A DNA stretch of 64,000 nucleotides, taken from assembly GCF_011745145.1 (NCBI RefSeq), contig NZ_CP050191.1, positions 2,408,984 through 2,472,983 of the forward strand. The letters run 5' to 3'. The stretch comes from Mycobacterium sp. DL440 (lineage in GTDB: Bacteria; Actinomycetota; Actinomycetes; Mycobacteriales; Mycobacteriaceae). The position numbers and the translations under genes were made by a program. This document shows positions 8,513-17,198 of the stretch, one piece after another; the stretch's first letter is position 1; each line of letters opens with the position of its first letter. The notes below the pieces were generated by a model that did no database searches, was not told the DNA's origin, and saw only the letters and a program-made list of their open reading frames with translations.

Positions 8513-9445
8513 TCATCGGGAGCTCCTGTCGGCCAGGGTGTTTCGTCGGTATGCGGCGGTGACGCGGTCCAGATCGTGCGGGTCGCCGGCATGCATCTCG
8601 CGGTTGGCGTGCACCACCGCCGTCGTCTCGGGCACCCGGCGGGCTTCGTAACCGGCGACGCCGCGGCCGGTGGCCAGCTCATCGGCCAGAGCTCGCGCAT
8701 CGAGAATGGCCTGGGAGCCGCCGTTGGCGCCGACGGGGTACATCGGATGCGCGGCGTCACCGAGTAGTGTGACACGCTGAGTTCCCCAGCGCGGCAGCGG
8801 TTCCCGATCGACCATCGGGTACTCGAACACGGCCTCGGATCGGGCCACCAGCTCGGCGGTGTCCAGCCAGTCCAGGTGCCAGCCGGACATGTGGGCGGCC
8901 ACCGCCGTGGGATCGGTCGGGGTGTTCCAGTTCGCGTCACCGGGAAGCGGGCCGGGGCCGGCCTCTGGGACCTGCAGTACCCAGTTCACCAGATCGCCGC
9001 CGATCGGGTAGGTGACCAGCTCGACGCCACACGGGCCCTTGACGATGGCCATCGTGCGGCCGTTGAGAAATGGCGGAATCCGGCTGGCGCCGCGGAACAT
9101 CCGTACTCCCGACCAGGCGAGTGGATCGGGGCCCGGATGCAGCCTGCGCCGAACCGTCGAGTGCACCCCGTCGGCGCCGACGAACACCTCGGCGGTGAAT
9201 TCCCCGGCGCGGGTCTGCACGTGCACCGCGCCGTCGGTTTCGGTGAAGTCCACCACGCCGGCGCCGGTCCGCACCGCGGCGGATCCTAGCCGGGCCCAGA
9301 CCGCGTCGAGCAACAGCATCTGCAACCGTCCGCGGTGCACCGAGCATTGCGGGTAGCGGTAGCCGCCTTCGATTCCGCGGGGCTCGCGGAACAGTAGTGT
9401 CTGGCTGCGATGGCGCGGACGGCGTCGCCCAGGCCGAGCTCGGTC
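8513..9445 (-). pseudogene. Second flavin monooxygenase (salicylate-hydroxylase-like), 5' truncated
   Basis: The frame from about 9395 down to 8513 encodes FREPRGIEGGYRYPQ, VGADGVHSTVRRRLHPG and LLGDAAHPMYPVGANGGSQAI, the middle and C-terminal parts of an FAD monooxygenase. The first 70 or so residues with the GxGxxG motif are missing. A scrap, LTELGLGDAVRAIAARH, is readable in a shifted frame at about 9400-9445, so there is also a frameshift. Homology stops where the LysR coding sequence begins on the opposite strand. It converges with the first monooxygenase pseudogene, five bases away. Confidence 0.82.
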
Positions 9446-10321
9446 AAGCAGCTCGAGTACTTCGTCGCGGTCACCGAGGAGGCCAACTTCACCCGCGCCG
9501 CACAGCGTGTGCACGTGGCGCAGCCCGCGGTCAGTGCCCAGATCGCCCGGCTGGAGCGGGAATTGGGCCAGCCGCTGCTGGACCGGTCCCGGCGCGAGGT
9601 CCGGCTCACCGCAGCGGGGGCGGCGGTGTTGCCCTATGCGCGGGCCGCCCTCGATGCGGTGCGGTATGCCAAGACCGCAGTCGACGAGCTCACCCAGCTG
9701 GTCCGCGGTTCGGTGACGGTGGGCACCGTGACGGCCCACAACGTCGACCTGCCGCAGCTGCTGGCCGATTACCACCGGGCCCATCCCGCGGTGGAGGTCA
9801 CGCTGTCCACCGACACCTCCGATGCGCTGATCGACGGCGTCCGCAGTGGCCGGTTCGATGTCGCGATCACGTCAATCGGCTCCGACGAGGTGCCCGACGG
9901 CTTGGCGGTCGCCACCACGACCGACGAACCGATCGAGGCCGTCGTGAGTCGCAGCGACGCGTGGGCGGCGCGCCGGACGGTCACTCTCGCCGCGCTCGCG
10001 CAGCGGCCGCTCATCTCCTTGCCCGCCGGTGGCGGCATCCGTCGGCAGTTCGACCGGGCCTGCGTGGCGGCCGGCGTGGTGCCGCACGTGGTGTTCGAGG
10101 CCGCCACGCCCGACGCGCTCGCCGATCTCGCCGCCCGCGGCCTGGGCGTGGCCATCGTGCCCGGTTCGGTGGGGCGGCAGCGCGCCGATGTCCACGCCAT
10201 CTCGATCCGGCCGGAACTGCGCGGTCGGTTGGTGCTGGCCTGGCGTGCGAGCGGGCCGATCAGCCCGGCCGCGCGGGCGCTCATCGAGATGGCCGCCGAA
10301 CTCGTCGGCGGCGGTGCATAG
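9410..10321 (+). CDS. LysR-family transcriptional regulator
   Basis: The 303-residue product has the LysR helix-turn-helix KQLEYFVAVTEEANFTRAAQRVHVAQPAVSAQIARLERELG, then an effector domain of normal length ending ALIEMAAELVGGGA. In the family this motif usually begins within five residues of the start. Here it is preceded by MARTASPRPSSV, coded by the antisense of the monooxygenase remnant at 9400-9445. The native start was probably lost in the same deletion that removed the monooxygenase 5' end, and ATG 9410 is a replacement without a clear ribosome site. Expression is doubtful. polA starts 10 bases downstream. Confidence 0.82.
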   Translation: MARTASPRPSSVKQLEYFVAVTEEANFTRAAQRVHVAQPAVSAQIARLERELGQPLLDRSRREVRLTAAGAAVLPYARAALDAVRYAKTAVDELTQLVRGSVTVGTVTAHNVDLPQLLADYHRAHPAVEVTLSTDTSDALIDGVRSGRFDVAITSIGSDEVPDGLAVATTTDEPIEAVVSRSDAWAARRTVTLAALAQRPLISLPAGGGIRRQFDRACVAAGVVPHVVFEAATPDALADLAARGLGVAIVPGSVGRQRADVHAISIRPELRGRLVLAWRASGPISPAARALIEMAAELVGGGA

Positions 10322-10331
10322 AGTTAGGGCC

Positions 10332-13016
10332 GTGACGGACGCGAAGCCCACACTGATGCTGCTCGACGGTAATTCCCTGGCGTTCCGCGCGTTTTACGCG
10401 CTGCCTGCGGAGAACTTCAAGACGCAGGGCGGGCTGACCACCAACGCGGTGTACGGCTTCACCGCAATGCTCATCAACCTGTTGCGTGACGAGCAGCCCA
10501 GCCACGTCGCCGCGGCCTTCGATGTGTCGCGGCAGACGTTCCGCAAGGAGAAGTACCCCGAGTACAAGGAAGGCCGGTCGGCGACGCCCGACGAGTTCCG
10601 AGGCCAGATCGACATCACCAAGGAGGTGCTCGGCGCGCTGGGCATCACGGTGCTGGCCGAGCCCGGATTCGAGGCCGACGACATCATCGCCACCCTGGCC
10701 ACCCAGGGCGAGGACGCCGGCTACCGCGTGCTGGTGGTCACCGGCGACCGTGATGCGTTGCAGCTGGTCAGCGACGACGTGACCGTGCTCTACCCGCGCA
10801 AGGGGGTCAGCGAGCTGACCCGGTTCACGCCGGACGCGGTGGTGGAGAAGTACGGCCTGACGCCGACGCAGTACCCGGACTTCGCCGCGTTGCGCGGCGA
10901 CCCGAGCGACAACCTGCCCGGTATCCCGGGCGTGGGGGAGAAGACCGCCACCAAGTGGATCGTCGAATACGGCTCGTTGCAATCCCTGGTCGACAACGTC
11001 GACAAGGTCAAGGGCAAGGTCGGGGAGTCGCTGCGGTCCAATCTGTCCAGCGTGGTGCTCAACCGTGAGCTGACCGAACTGGTCAAGGATGTGCCGCTGC
11101 CCCAGACGCCGGACACGTTGCGTGTGCTGCCGTGGGACCGCGACCAGATCCACCGGCTGTTCGACGACCTCGAGTTCCGGGTGCTGCGGGATCGGCTGTT
11201 CGACACACTGGTAGCCGCCGAGCCGGAGGCGGAGCACGGGTTCGACGTGCGCGGGCGCGCACTGGAACCCGGCGAGCTGGCCGCGTGGCTGTCCGAACAC
11301 AGCCTGGGCAACCGGTTCGGGATGGCGGTGGTCGGCACCCACCTGGCCTATGACGCCGACGCCACTGCCCTGGCCATCGTCTCGGCCGACGGCGACGGCC
11401 GCTACATCGACACCGCCACGCTGACCGCGCAGGACGAGGAAGCGCTGTCGTCCTGGCTGGCCGACCCCGGCCCACCCAAGGCCCTGCACGAGGCCAAGCT
11501 GGCGATGCACGATCTGGCCGGCCGGGGTTGGACGCTGCGTGGCGTCACCTCCGACACTGCCCTGGCGGCCTACCTGGTTCGGCCGGGCCAGCGCAGCTTC
11601 GCCCTCGACGACTTGTCGGTGCGGTACCTGAAGCGGGAACTTCGTGCTGAAAGTCCAGAGCAGCAACAGCTTTCACTTCTGGATGATTCGGACGGGGTGG
11701 ACGAGCAGGCGGTGCAGACCGTGATCCTGCGGGCCTGCGCGGTGCTTGACCTCGCCGATGCGCTCGACGAGGAGCTGGCCAAGATCGACTCGTCGTCACT
11801 GCTGGGCCGGATGGAACTGCCGGTGCAGCGGGTGCTCGCCCAGATGGAGCACACCGGCATCGCGGTCGACAGCGACTACCTCAAGGAGTTGCAGAGCGAG
11901 TTCGCCGATCAGATCCGCGACGCCGCCGAGGCCGCATACGCGGTGATCGGCAAGCAGATCAATCTCGGCTCACCCAAGCAGCTGCAGGTCGTGCTGTTCG
12001 ACGAGCTGGAGATGCCCAAGACCAAACGCACCAAGACCGGTTACACCACGGATGCGGACGCGCTGCAGTCGCTGTTCGACAAGACCGGGCACCCGTTCCT
12101 GCAGCACCTGCTCACACACCGGGACGCCACCCGGCTGAAAGTGACCGTCGACGGGCTGCTGGCGGCGGTTGCCACCGATGGCCGGATCCACACCACGTTC
12201 AACCAGACCATCGCGGCCACCGGCCGGCTTTCGTCCACCGAGCCCAACCTGCAGAACATCCCGATCCGCACCGAGGCAGGCCGGCGTATCCGGAACGCCT
12301 TCGTTGTCGGCGACGGGTACACCGAGCTGGTGACGGCGGACTACAGCCAGATCGAGATGCGGATCATGGCGCACCTGTCCCGCGACGAAGGCCTCATCGA
12401 AGCGTTCAACACCGGCGAGGACCTGCACTCGTTCGTCGCGTCGCGGGCGTTCGACGTGCCGATCGACGAGGTCACCCCGGAGTTACGCCGACGGGTCAAG
12501 GCGATGTCCTACGGCCTGGCCTACGGCTTGAGCGCCTACGGCCTGGCGAGCCAGCTCAAGATCTCCACCGAGGAAGCCAAGATCCAGATGGAGCAGTACT
12601 TCGCGCGGTTCGGCGGGATCCGCGACTATCTGCGCGACGTCGTGGACCAGGCCCGCAAGGACGGCTACACGTCGACGGTGTTCGGGCGCAGGCGCTACCT
12701 GCCCGAGTTGGACAGCAGCAACCGCAACGTCCGCGAGGCCGCCGAGCGGGCCGCTCTCAACGCGCCCATCCAGGGCAGTGCCGCCGACATCATCAAGGTG
12801 GCGATGATCAACGTCGACGAGGCGATCAAGGCGGCCGGGCTCAAGTCACGCATGCTGCTGCAGGTTCACGACGAACTGCTCTTCGAGGTCGTCGAGGGGG
12901 AGCGGGACACGCTGGAAGCCTTGGTGCGTGAGCACATGGGCAATGCGTATCCGTTGGATGTCCCGTTGGAGGTGTCGGTGGGGTACGGCCGCAGCTGGGA
13001 CGCCGCGGCTCATTGA
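10332..13016 (+). CDS. polA: DNA polymerase I
   Basis: PolA fills gaps during excision repair and removes Okazaki primers. The 894-residue protein has an N-terminal 5' nuclease (LMLLDGNSLAFRAFYAL, GFEADDIIATLA, GDRDALQLV), a central exonuclease-like domain without the usual catalytic acidic residues, and a C-terminal polymerase. Polymerase motif A is DYSQIEMRIMAHLS, motif B is RRVKAMSYGLAYGLSAYGL and motif C is QVHDELLFEV. Loss of proofreading residues is normal for actinobacterial PolA. The start is GTG 10332 (VTDAKPTLMLLDG), 10 bases after the LysR stop. The final codons overlap the convergent hydrolase gene by seven bases. uvrA and uvrB, its partners in excision repair, lie in this window. 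Confidence 0.97.
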   Translation: MTDAKPTLMLLDGNSLAFRAFYALPAENFKTQGGLTTNAVYGFTAMLINLLRDEQPSHVAAAFDVSRQTFRKEKYPEYKEGRSATPDEFRGQIDITKEVLGALGITVLAEPGFEADDIIATLATQGEDAGYRVLVVTGDRDALQLVSDDVTVLYPRKGVSELTRFTPDAVVEKYGLTPTQYPDFAALRGDPSDNLPGIPGVGEKTATKWIVEYGSLQSLVDNVDKVKGKVGESLRSNLSSVVLNRELTELVKDVPLPQTPDTLRVLPWDRDQIHRLFDDLEFRVLRDRLFDTLVAAEPEAEHGFDVRGRALEPGELAAWLSEHSLGNRFGMAVVGTHLAYDADATALAIVSADGDGRYIDTATLTAQDEEALSSWLADPGPPKALHEAKLAMHDLAGRGWTLRGVTSDTALAAYLVRPGQRSFALDDLSVRYLKRELRAESPEQQQLSLLDDSDGVDEQAVQTVILRACAVLDLADALDEELAKIDSSSLLGRMELPVQRVLAQMEHTGIAVDSDYLKELQSEFADQIRDAAEAAYAVIGKQINLGSPKQLQVVLFDELEMPKTKRTKTGYTTDADALQSLFDKTGHPFLQHLLTHRDATRLKVTVDGLLAAVATDGRIHTTFNQTIAATGRLSSTEPNLQNIPIRTEAGRRIRNAFVVGDGYTELVTADYSQIEMRIMAHLSRDEGLIEAFNTGEDLHSFVASRAFDVPIDEVTPELRRRVKAMSYGLAYGLSAYGLASQLKISTEEAKIQMEQYFARFGGIRDYLRDVVDQARKDGYTSTVFGRRRYLPELDSSNRNVREAAERAALNAPIQGSAADIIKVAMINVDEAIKAAGLKSRMLLQVHDELLFEVVEGERDTLEALVREHMGNAYPLDVPLEVSVGYGRSWDAAAH

Positions 13017-13954
13017 CCCTGCAACGACACCGCGGCGACATGGTCGTGCGTCGGGACAATCCGGACCCGATCTCTGACCGCGTGTAACCGGTGCAGGGTG
13101 CGGAAGCATTCGTCGCGATCCTCGTCGACGAATGCTCCTGGGTAACTGGGCTTTTGGCGGATGTGCTGCACGCCGAGGTCATGCCAGGCGGCGTCGCCGG
13201 CCAGCAACACCCATCCGCCGGCCGTGTTGAGCAGGAGCCCGATGCTGCCGGGAGTGTGGCCGGCCAGGTCGACGAGTTGCACCGCGCCGTCGCCGAAGAG
13301 GTCGTGGCTGCGTTCGAAGGTCAGGACCGGCGGGCCCTCGAGCGTGAACGTGGTGATGGGTCTGTCCTGGAGCGAATCCCGCACGCCGCCGACCGGTGCG
13401 ACCGGACCGCTGGTGGCCCACTCAAGCTCGGGGTGATGGACGTGCACGGGCATGGCGGGCAGGTCGAGAAGTCCACAGATGTGATCCCAGTGCAGATGGG
13501 TCGGCAGTGCGAAGTCGACGCGATTCTCGCCGAGTACTTCGGCCAGCGCGGCTGCGGTGGTAACCACGTCGGCCGGAGGTGTAACGGCTGGACGCAGCAC
13601 GGCGGGTAACTGGCTGAGCACCCGGACACCTACATCGGCGCACATGCTTGGATCCACCACGAAGCGGGCCCGCGGATGCTCCACGATGAATGCGGTCATG
13701 GCGATGGGAATGCGCCATGGGGCGCGGGTTCCTTCGACGATGCCCGCGGTGGGCACCCATTTCGGTACTTGGCGCAGCGTGCGGACGGTGACGGTCTGGC
13801 TTGTGGACGGCAGGCCCGCATCGTTCAACTGGTTGAGCAGGTTCCGGTCCGGGCGTCGGGGCCGGATGAGCCCGGCCGGCACATGGGCGAACGCCGAGCA
13901 GCAGGCCCACAGGCTCGGCTGTCGAACCGGAGTTTGGGAGGCAGTGGTGGTCAT
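13010..13954 (-). CDS. Metallo-beta-lactamase-fold hydrolase under MerR control
   Basis: The 314-residue protein has the zinc-binding motif THLHWDH, then GHTPGSIGLLL, AGDAAWHD and a late PTHDH. It thus has the full MBL-fold ligand set of lactonase/glyoxalase-like hydrolases. The N-terminal 40 residues are family-specific. The substrate is unknown. The start ATG 13954 is only one or two bases from the expected transcription start of the MerR-type promoter at 13962-13992, so the mRNA is probably leaderless. The divergent MerR gene at 14008 is the likely activator. The 3' end overlaps the end of polA by seven bases. Confidence 0.85.
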   Translation of the reverse strand: MTTTASQTPVRQPSLWACCSAFAHVPAGLIRPRRPDRNLLNQLNDAGLPSTSQTVTVRTLRQVPKWVPTAGIVEGTRAPWRIPIAMTAFIVEHPRARFVVDPSMCADVGVRVLSQLPAVLRPAVTPPADVVTTAAALAEVLGENRVDFALPTHLHWDHICGLLDLPAMPVHVHHPELEWATSGPVAPVGGVRDSLQDRPITTFTLEGPPVLTFERSHDLFGDGAVQLVDLAGHTPGSIGLLLNTAGGWVLLAGDAAWHDLGVQHIRQKPSYPGAFVDEDRDECFRTLHRLHAVRDRVRIVPTHDHVAAVSLQGQ

Positions 13955-13961
13955 GTGTGCG

Positions 13962-13992
13962 AAGGTAGAACTTCAGGTCGACCTGAAGTCAA
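13962..13992 (-). promoter_or_regulatory. MerR-type promoter with 19-bp spacer and palindromic operator
   Basis: On the minus strand TTGACT (13992-13987) and TACCTT (13967-13962) are separated by 19 bases, the long spacer characteristic of MerR-activated promoters. The spacer is almost filled by the perfect 20-base palindrome ACTTCAGGTCGACCTGAAGT (13970-13989). It faces the metallo-hydrolase gene and overlaps the upstream region of the MerR gene, so one site could both activate the hydrolase and autoregulate the regulator. Confidence 0.82.
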
Positions 13993-14007
13993 GGGGTGCG
14001 CGCCGGC

Positions 14008-14391
14008 ATGGGTGAGCTATATACGGTCGGGGCGGCTGCCGCGGCAGCCGGTGTCCAGCCCCACGTGCTGCGGCACTGGGAAGACGTCGGAGTGCTGGTC
14101 CCGTTGCGGAGCGCCTCGGGGCACCGGCGCTATGACGACGAACTGATCACTAGGGCCCGGCTGGTGCGGTTGTGCCAGCATGCCGGCCTTGCGCTCGCGG
14201 AGATCCGCGATCTGCGGGCCGCTGATCGCAACGTCCGAATCGACATGATCACCAGCACGGTGCAGCGGATCGCGGATGACATCTCCCGGCTGCAGCGAGC
14301 CGAGCGGTTCCTCTCCCACGTCGTCACCTGCGTGCATCCAATGGTGTCGGAGTGCCCCGACTGTGCGGCATTCGCGCAATCTGCGCATTAG
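14008..14391 (+). CDS. MerR-family regulator with C-terminal Cys/His cluster
   Basis: The protein is about 127 residues. The MerR helix-turn-helix is LYTVGAAAAAAGVQPHVLRHWEDVGVL followed by the wing SASGHRRYDDELI. A dimerisation helix spans roughly residues 70-105. The end reads TCVHPMVSECPDCAAF, a cysteine/histidine cluster that could bind a metal or sense redox state. GTG 13996 is an alternative start four codons upstream; ATG 14008 begins closer to the conserved domain. It is divergent from the MBL hydrolase, with a classic MerR promoter between them. Confidence 0.85.
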   Translation: MGELYTVGAAAAAAGVQPHVLRHWEDVGVLVPLRSASGHRRYDDELITRARLVRLCQHAGLALAEIRDLRAADRNVRIDMITSTVQRIADDISRLQRAERFLSHVVTCVHPMVSECPDCAAFAQSAH

Positions 14392-14446
14392 CTGACCATC
14401 GCATCGGCTGGAGCTCGGAATGAGATCCAGCGTCGCCTAGATTCGG

Positions 14447-15775
14447 ATGGTGCTCGATGACGCTGTTACTTCACCGCAGATCTGGCAGCCTTTCCTGAAC
14501 ACCCTGACGTCGTTGGCTACTTCCAGCGACTGCGACACCACCGACCGCGGGGAGTTCTCTCATGGCGGGTACGGCGGGTCGCTGCTCCTGGACCGCGAGG
14601 TCGTCACGACGGTGCAGGCCAAGGCCGCCGAATGCGCCTTCATCTACTGCGGTATCGCGCGACCGGATGGCTCCGCAGAGGTCCTGCTGGTCGACACCGA
14701 TTCGCCACACCTGACCGGGATGACTGACTCCGGCTCGATCAGCGGGGTGGTGCTGACTCCTGGAGCTATACCGGAACCTTACCAACGGAAGCCGGAATCT
14801 GTTGCCGGACAAGGATTTTCGCCCGGTTGTGATCCGGAGGCGGTGACTCGCATCATCCGTCGCGAGCCGACCGACGTTCCCGCCACGGACCCCGGGCACT
14901 TGGCGGCCGCGGAACAGGCGTTCGGCTACTCGCTGCCACCCGATGTCCGGGCGCTGTATGCCGCGACGGCCGACGGCGACTTCTATTCGATCGACGAGTC
15001 CAGCGATCCTGACCTGCCTTGGATCACCCGCGGGATGTACGTCATGCCGGTCGACGAACCGGAAGGACGTGCCTACTGCCAGCCGCAACGGCGGTATCTC
15101 TCGTGGATATCCGGCGCCGATACCGCAGTGGCCCCGGACCGATTCGGTCAGGTTCAGCCGCTCGCACACTCTGAGGCCTGGTTCGTGGTGGGCACCGATC
15201 CCGATTCCGGATTCTTCGTGGTGGACATGGCGCCAGGACCCAATGGCACTGTCGGTCAGCTGTTGCACGTCCACCGCGATGCCCCCGTCGGTGCACAGTG
15301 GCTGGCACCCTCGCTGACCGAATACCTGCGGAGCGGGGCCGTCATCAACCCCCGGAGCCCGTTCGATATCAAGGACGAAGCATCCGAACTGGGCCTGACC
15401 GTCGCCGCCATCGCCGACGTCGAGCCTCAGGCCGAGGTTCTGCATCTGGGTGACCGCGACGCGCCCGTCGACTTGAACCCGCTGGCCGGCCACTCCCGGC
15501 TGCGCAGCGTGTTCATCTCATCGCCGACGGTCGGCGGACTGGATGCACTGAGCCGCCTGCCGGCGCTCGAGTTCGTCTCGATGCCGGTGGCGACGTGGCG
15601 CACCGTCATCGATGACGGACTAATCCCGGACAGCCTGCATGCGGTCGGATTCGAAGACGCCCGACAAGGTTGGCTGTGCCCACCGGTCACCGACACGATC
15701 GAGGTCGCGAACGCGTTGCTGCACCACCGCGGACTGCCGCTGCTCGACATGGTCCGGGTGCGCGGGACCGGATAG
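14447..15775 (+). CDS. SMI1/KNR4 (SUKH)-like protein
   Basis: This 442-residue cytosolic protein has a SUKH-like core around residues 145-290: LAAAEQAFGYSLPPDVRALYAATADGDF is the family's first helix pair, with the strand region continuing through AWFVVGTDPDSGFFVVDMAPG. Residues 320-430 form an extra domain with leucine-rich-like short repeats. SUKH proteins are often immunity proteins in polymorphic toxin systems, but no toxin gene is adjacent, so a general protein-binding role is equally likely. The start is ATG 14447, 55 bases after the MerR stop. No signal peptide is visible. Confidence 0.65.
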   Translation: MVLDDAVTSPQIWQPFLNTLTSLATSSDCDTTDRGEFSHGGYGGSLLLDREVVTTVQAKAAECAFIYCGIARPDGSAEVLLVDTDSPHLTGMTDSGSISGVVLTPGAIPEPYQRKPESVAGQGFSPGCDPEAVTRIIRREPTDVPATDPGHLAAAEQAFGYSLPPDVRALYAATADGDFYSIDESSDPDLPWITRGMYVMPVDEPEGRAYCQPQRRYLSWISGADTAVAPDRFGQVQPLAHSEAWFVVGTDPDSGFFVVDMAPGPNGTVGQLLHVHRDAPVGAQWLAPSLTEYLRSGAVINPRSPFDIKDEASELGLTVAAIADVEPQAEVLHLGDRDAPVDLNPLAGHSRLRSVFISSPTVGGLDALSRLPALEFVSMPVATWRTVIDDGLIPDSLHAVGFEDARQGWLCPPVTDTIEVANALLHHRGLPLLDMVRVRGTG

Positions 15776-15787
15776 ACCGCCGGCCGC

Positions 15788-17002
15788 TCAGTACCGGACG
15801 GGTGCCTGGTAGTTGGACAACCAGTGCAGGATCGGCGCGGCCGAGCGGGCTACGGTCACCGAGTACACCTCTTCCTGCTGCAGCGCGTACACCTGCGCAT
15901 CGCCGAAGCCGCGGTCGATGCGGTCGCGCACGAAGGCCAGCTCGACGACGGCTGCTGCGAACGCGGCGACGGCTTTGCCCGCGGGGCGGCCGCCGGCCAT
16001 CGTTGCCTGCTGAATCGCGCCGTGGCGGGTCTTCAGCGATCCGAGCCAGGTGGCCTCGTTGGGGGTGATGAGCCCGGCGGCGACCATGCCGGGCAGCTTG
16101 GCCGCCACCACGCGCTGTTCGCGGCGACGGCTGGTGACGGCGACAACGATCATGATGATGAAGATCGGCACCATCCACACGATGTAGACGATGAAGTAGG
16201 TTCCGGCGCCGAGCAGCGACGAGCCGTTCCACAACCCGTGCATGAGCACCGCGCCTAGGTAGCCGGCCAGGATGCACAGCACCTTGGTGATGCCACTGCG
16301 CCGCTGCAGCGCGAAGTACACCCCGATCGCGGTCATCGTGGTGAACAGCGAGTGGGCGAACGGCGCCATGATCAGTCGCATCGCCGCGGTGAGCAGGGAT
16401 CCCCCCAACGAGTCCGCGCTGGAGATGTACATGATGTCTTCCAGCCAGGCGAACCCGAGACCGACGAGGCCGGCGTAGACCAGGCAGTCGGTCAGCGAGT
16501 TGAGCTCGTTGCGGCGCCTACCGGTCATCATGACCAGCAAGAACAGGCCCTTGGCGGCCTCTTCGATGAACGGTGCCCGGATCGCCACGGAGGCGAAACT
16601 GTGGGATGAGTCGACACCGGGTGTCGCCAGCAGCGCATCGGCGAACAGGCCGAGTATCAGGGAGAGCACCACGGCGACCGCGGCGCCCCAACCGAAGGCC
16701 AACAGCAACAATCGGGGCGGTTCGGGTTCCCAGCGGTCCAGCCACAGATAGGCGAACACCGCCCCGGTCATCACGATGCTCGACAGCGTGAACCCGATGA
16801 TCGCGCCGACGGGGTTGAGCGCGGTGAACAGCAGTACCAGCGCACCGATGACGACGCCGCAGGCGATGATCGCGGCCAGTGGGGCCCCGACCTTCCGGAC
16901 CGGCCTGGGCAGTGGTGCGGTGATCGGAAACCACGGCCGATGGACGGGGCCGGGGGTCGGGGAGTACGCCACGTGCGAAGCGTAGCGGTGGGTAGGCTGC
17001 AT
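15788..17002 (-). CDS. PrsW-family intramembrane metalloprotease
   Basis: The 404-residue protein has about eight membrane segments. The PrsW motifs are in order: PFIEEAAKGLFLL, FAWLEDIMYI, FAHSLFTTMTAIGVYFALQ and MHGLWNGS. Together they supply the conserved Glu-Glu and two histidines of the predicted zinc site. The N-terminal 35 residues are proline-rich and cytosolic; a soluble helical tail follows the last membrane segment. PrsW of Bacillus cleaves an anti-sigma factor; the target here is unknown. I start at ATG 17002 (MQPTHRYASH); GTG 17014 is possible. It is divergent from rpsA. Confidence 0.88.
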   Translation of the reverse strand: MQPTHRYASHVAYSPTPGPVHRPWFPITAPLPRPVRKVGAPLAAIIACGVVIGALVLLFTALNPVGAIIGFTLSSIVMTGAVFAYLWLDRWEPEPPRLLLLAFGWGAAVAVVLSLILGLFADALLATPGVDSSHSFASVAIRAPFIEEAAKGLFLLVMMTGRRRNELNSLTDCLVYAGLVGLGFAWLEDIMYISSADSLGGSLLTAAMRLIMAPFAHSLFTTMTAIGVYFALQRRSGITKVLCILAGYLGAVLMHGLWNGSSLLGAGTYFIVYIVWMVPIFIIMIVVAVTSRRREQRVVAAKLPGMVAAGLITPNEATWLGSLKTRHGAIQQATMAGGRPAGKAVAAFAAAVVELAFVRDRIDRGFGDAQVYALQQEEVYSVTVARSAAPILHWLSNYQAPVRY

Positions 17003-17198
17003 TCCCGGCACCAATTCGGCGGGCGCTCCGGCGAGCCCTTGACGCCTCGTCAGGGGAGGCGGTTTGTCCTGCGTGTGCCTGGTCTAGTACCCTCTTTACG
17101 TATCTGTGCACGCAGCTAGACCCGTCACGGATCAGCACGAAGGCACTACCGCAAAACTACTGTCCCTACGAGTAAACCTGTCCGGAGCAACCCACCAC

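Noticed and set aside
6881..10321. Insertion sequence or prophage as cause of the accessory block
   Set aside because: No transposase, integrase, terminal direct repeats or tRNA attachment site could be seen; simple gain and deletion explain it.
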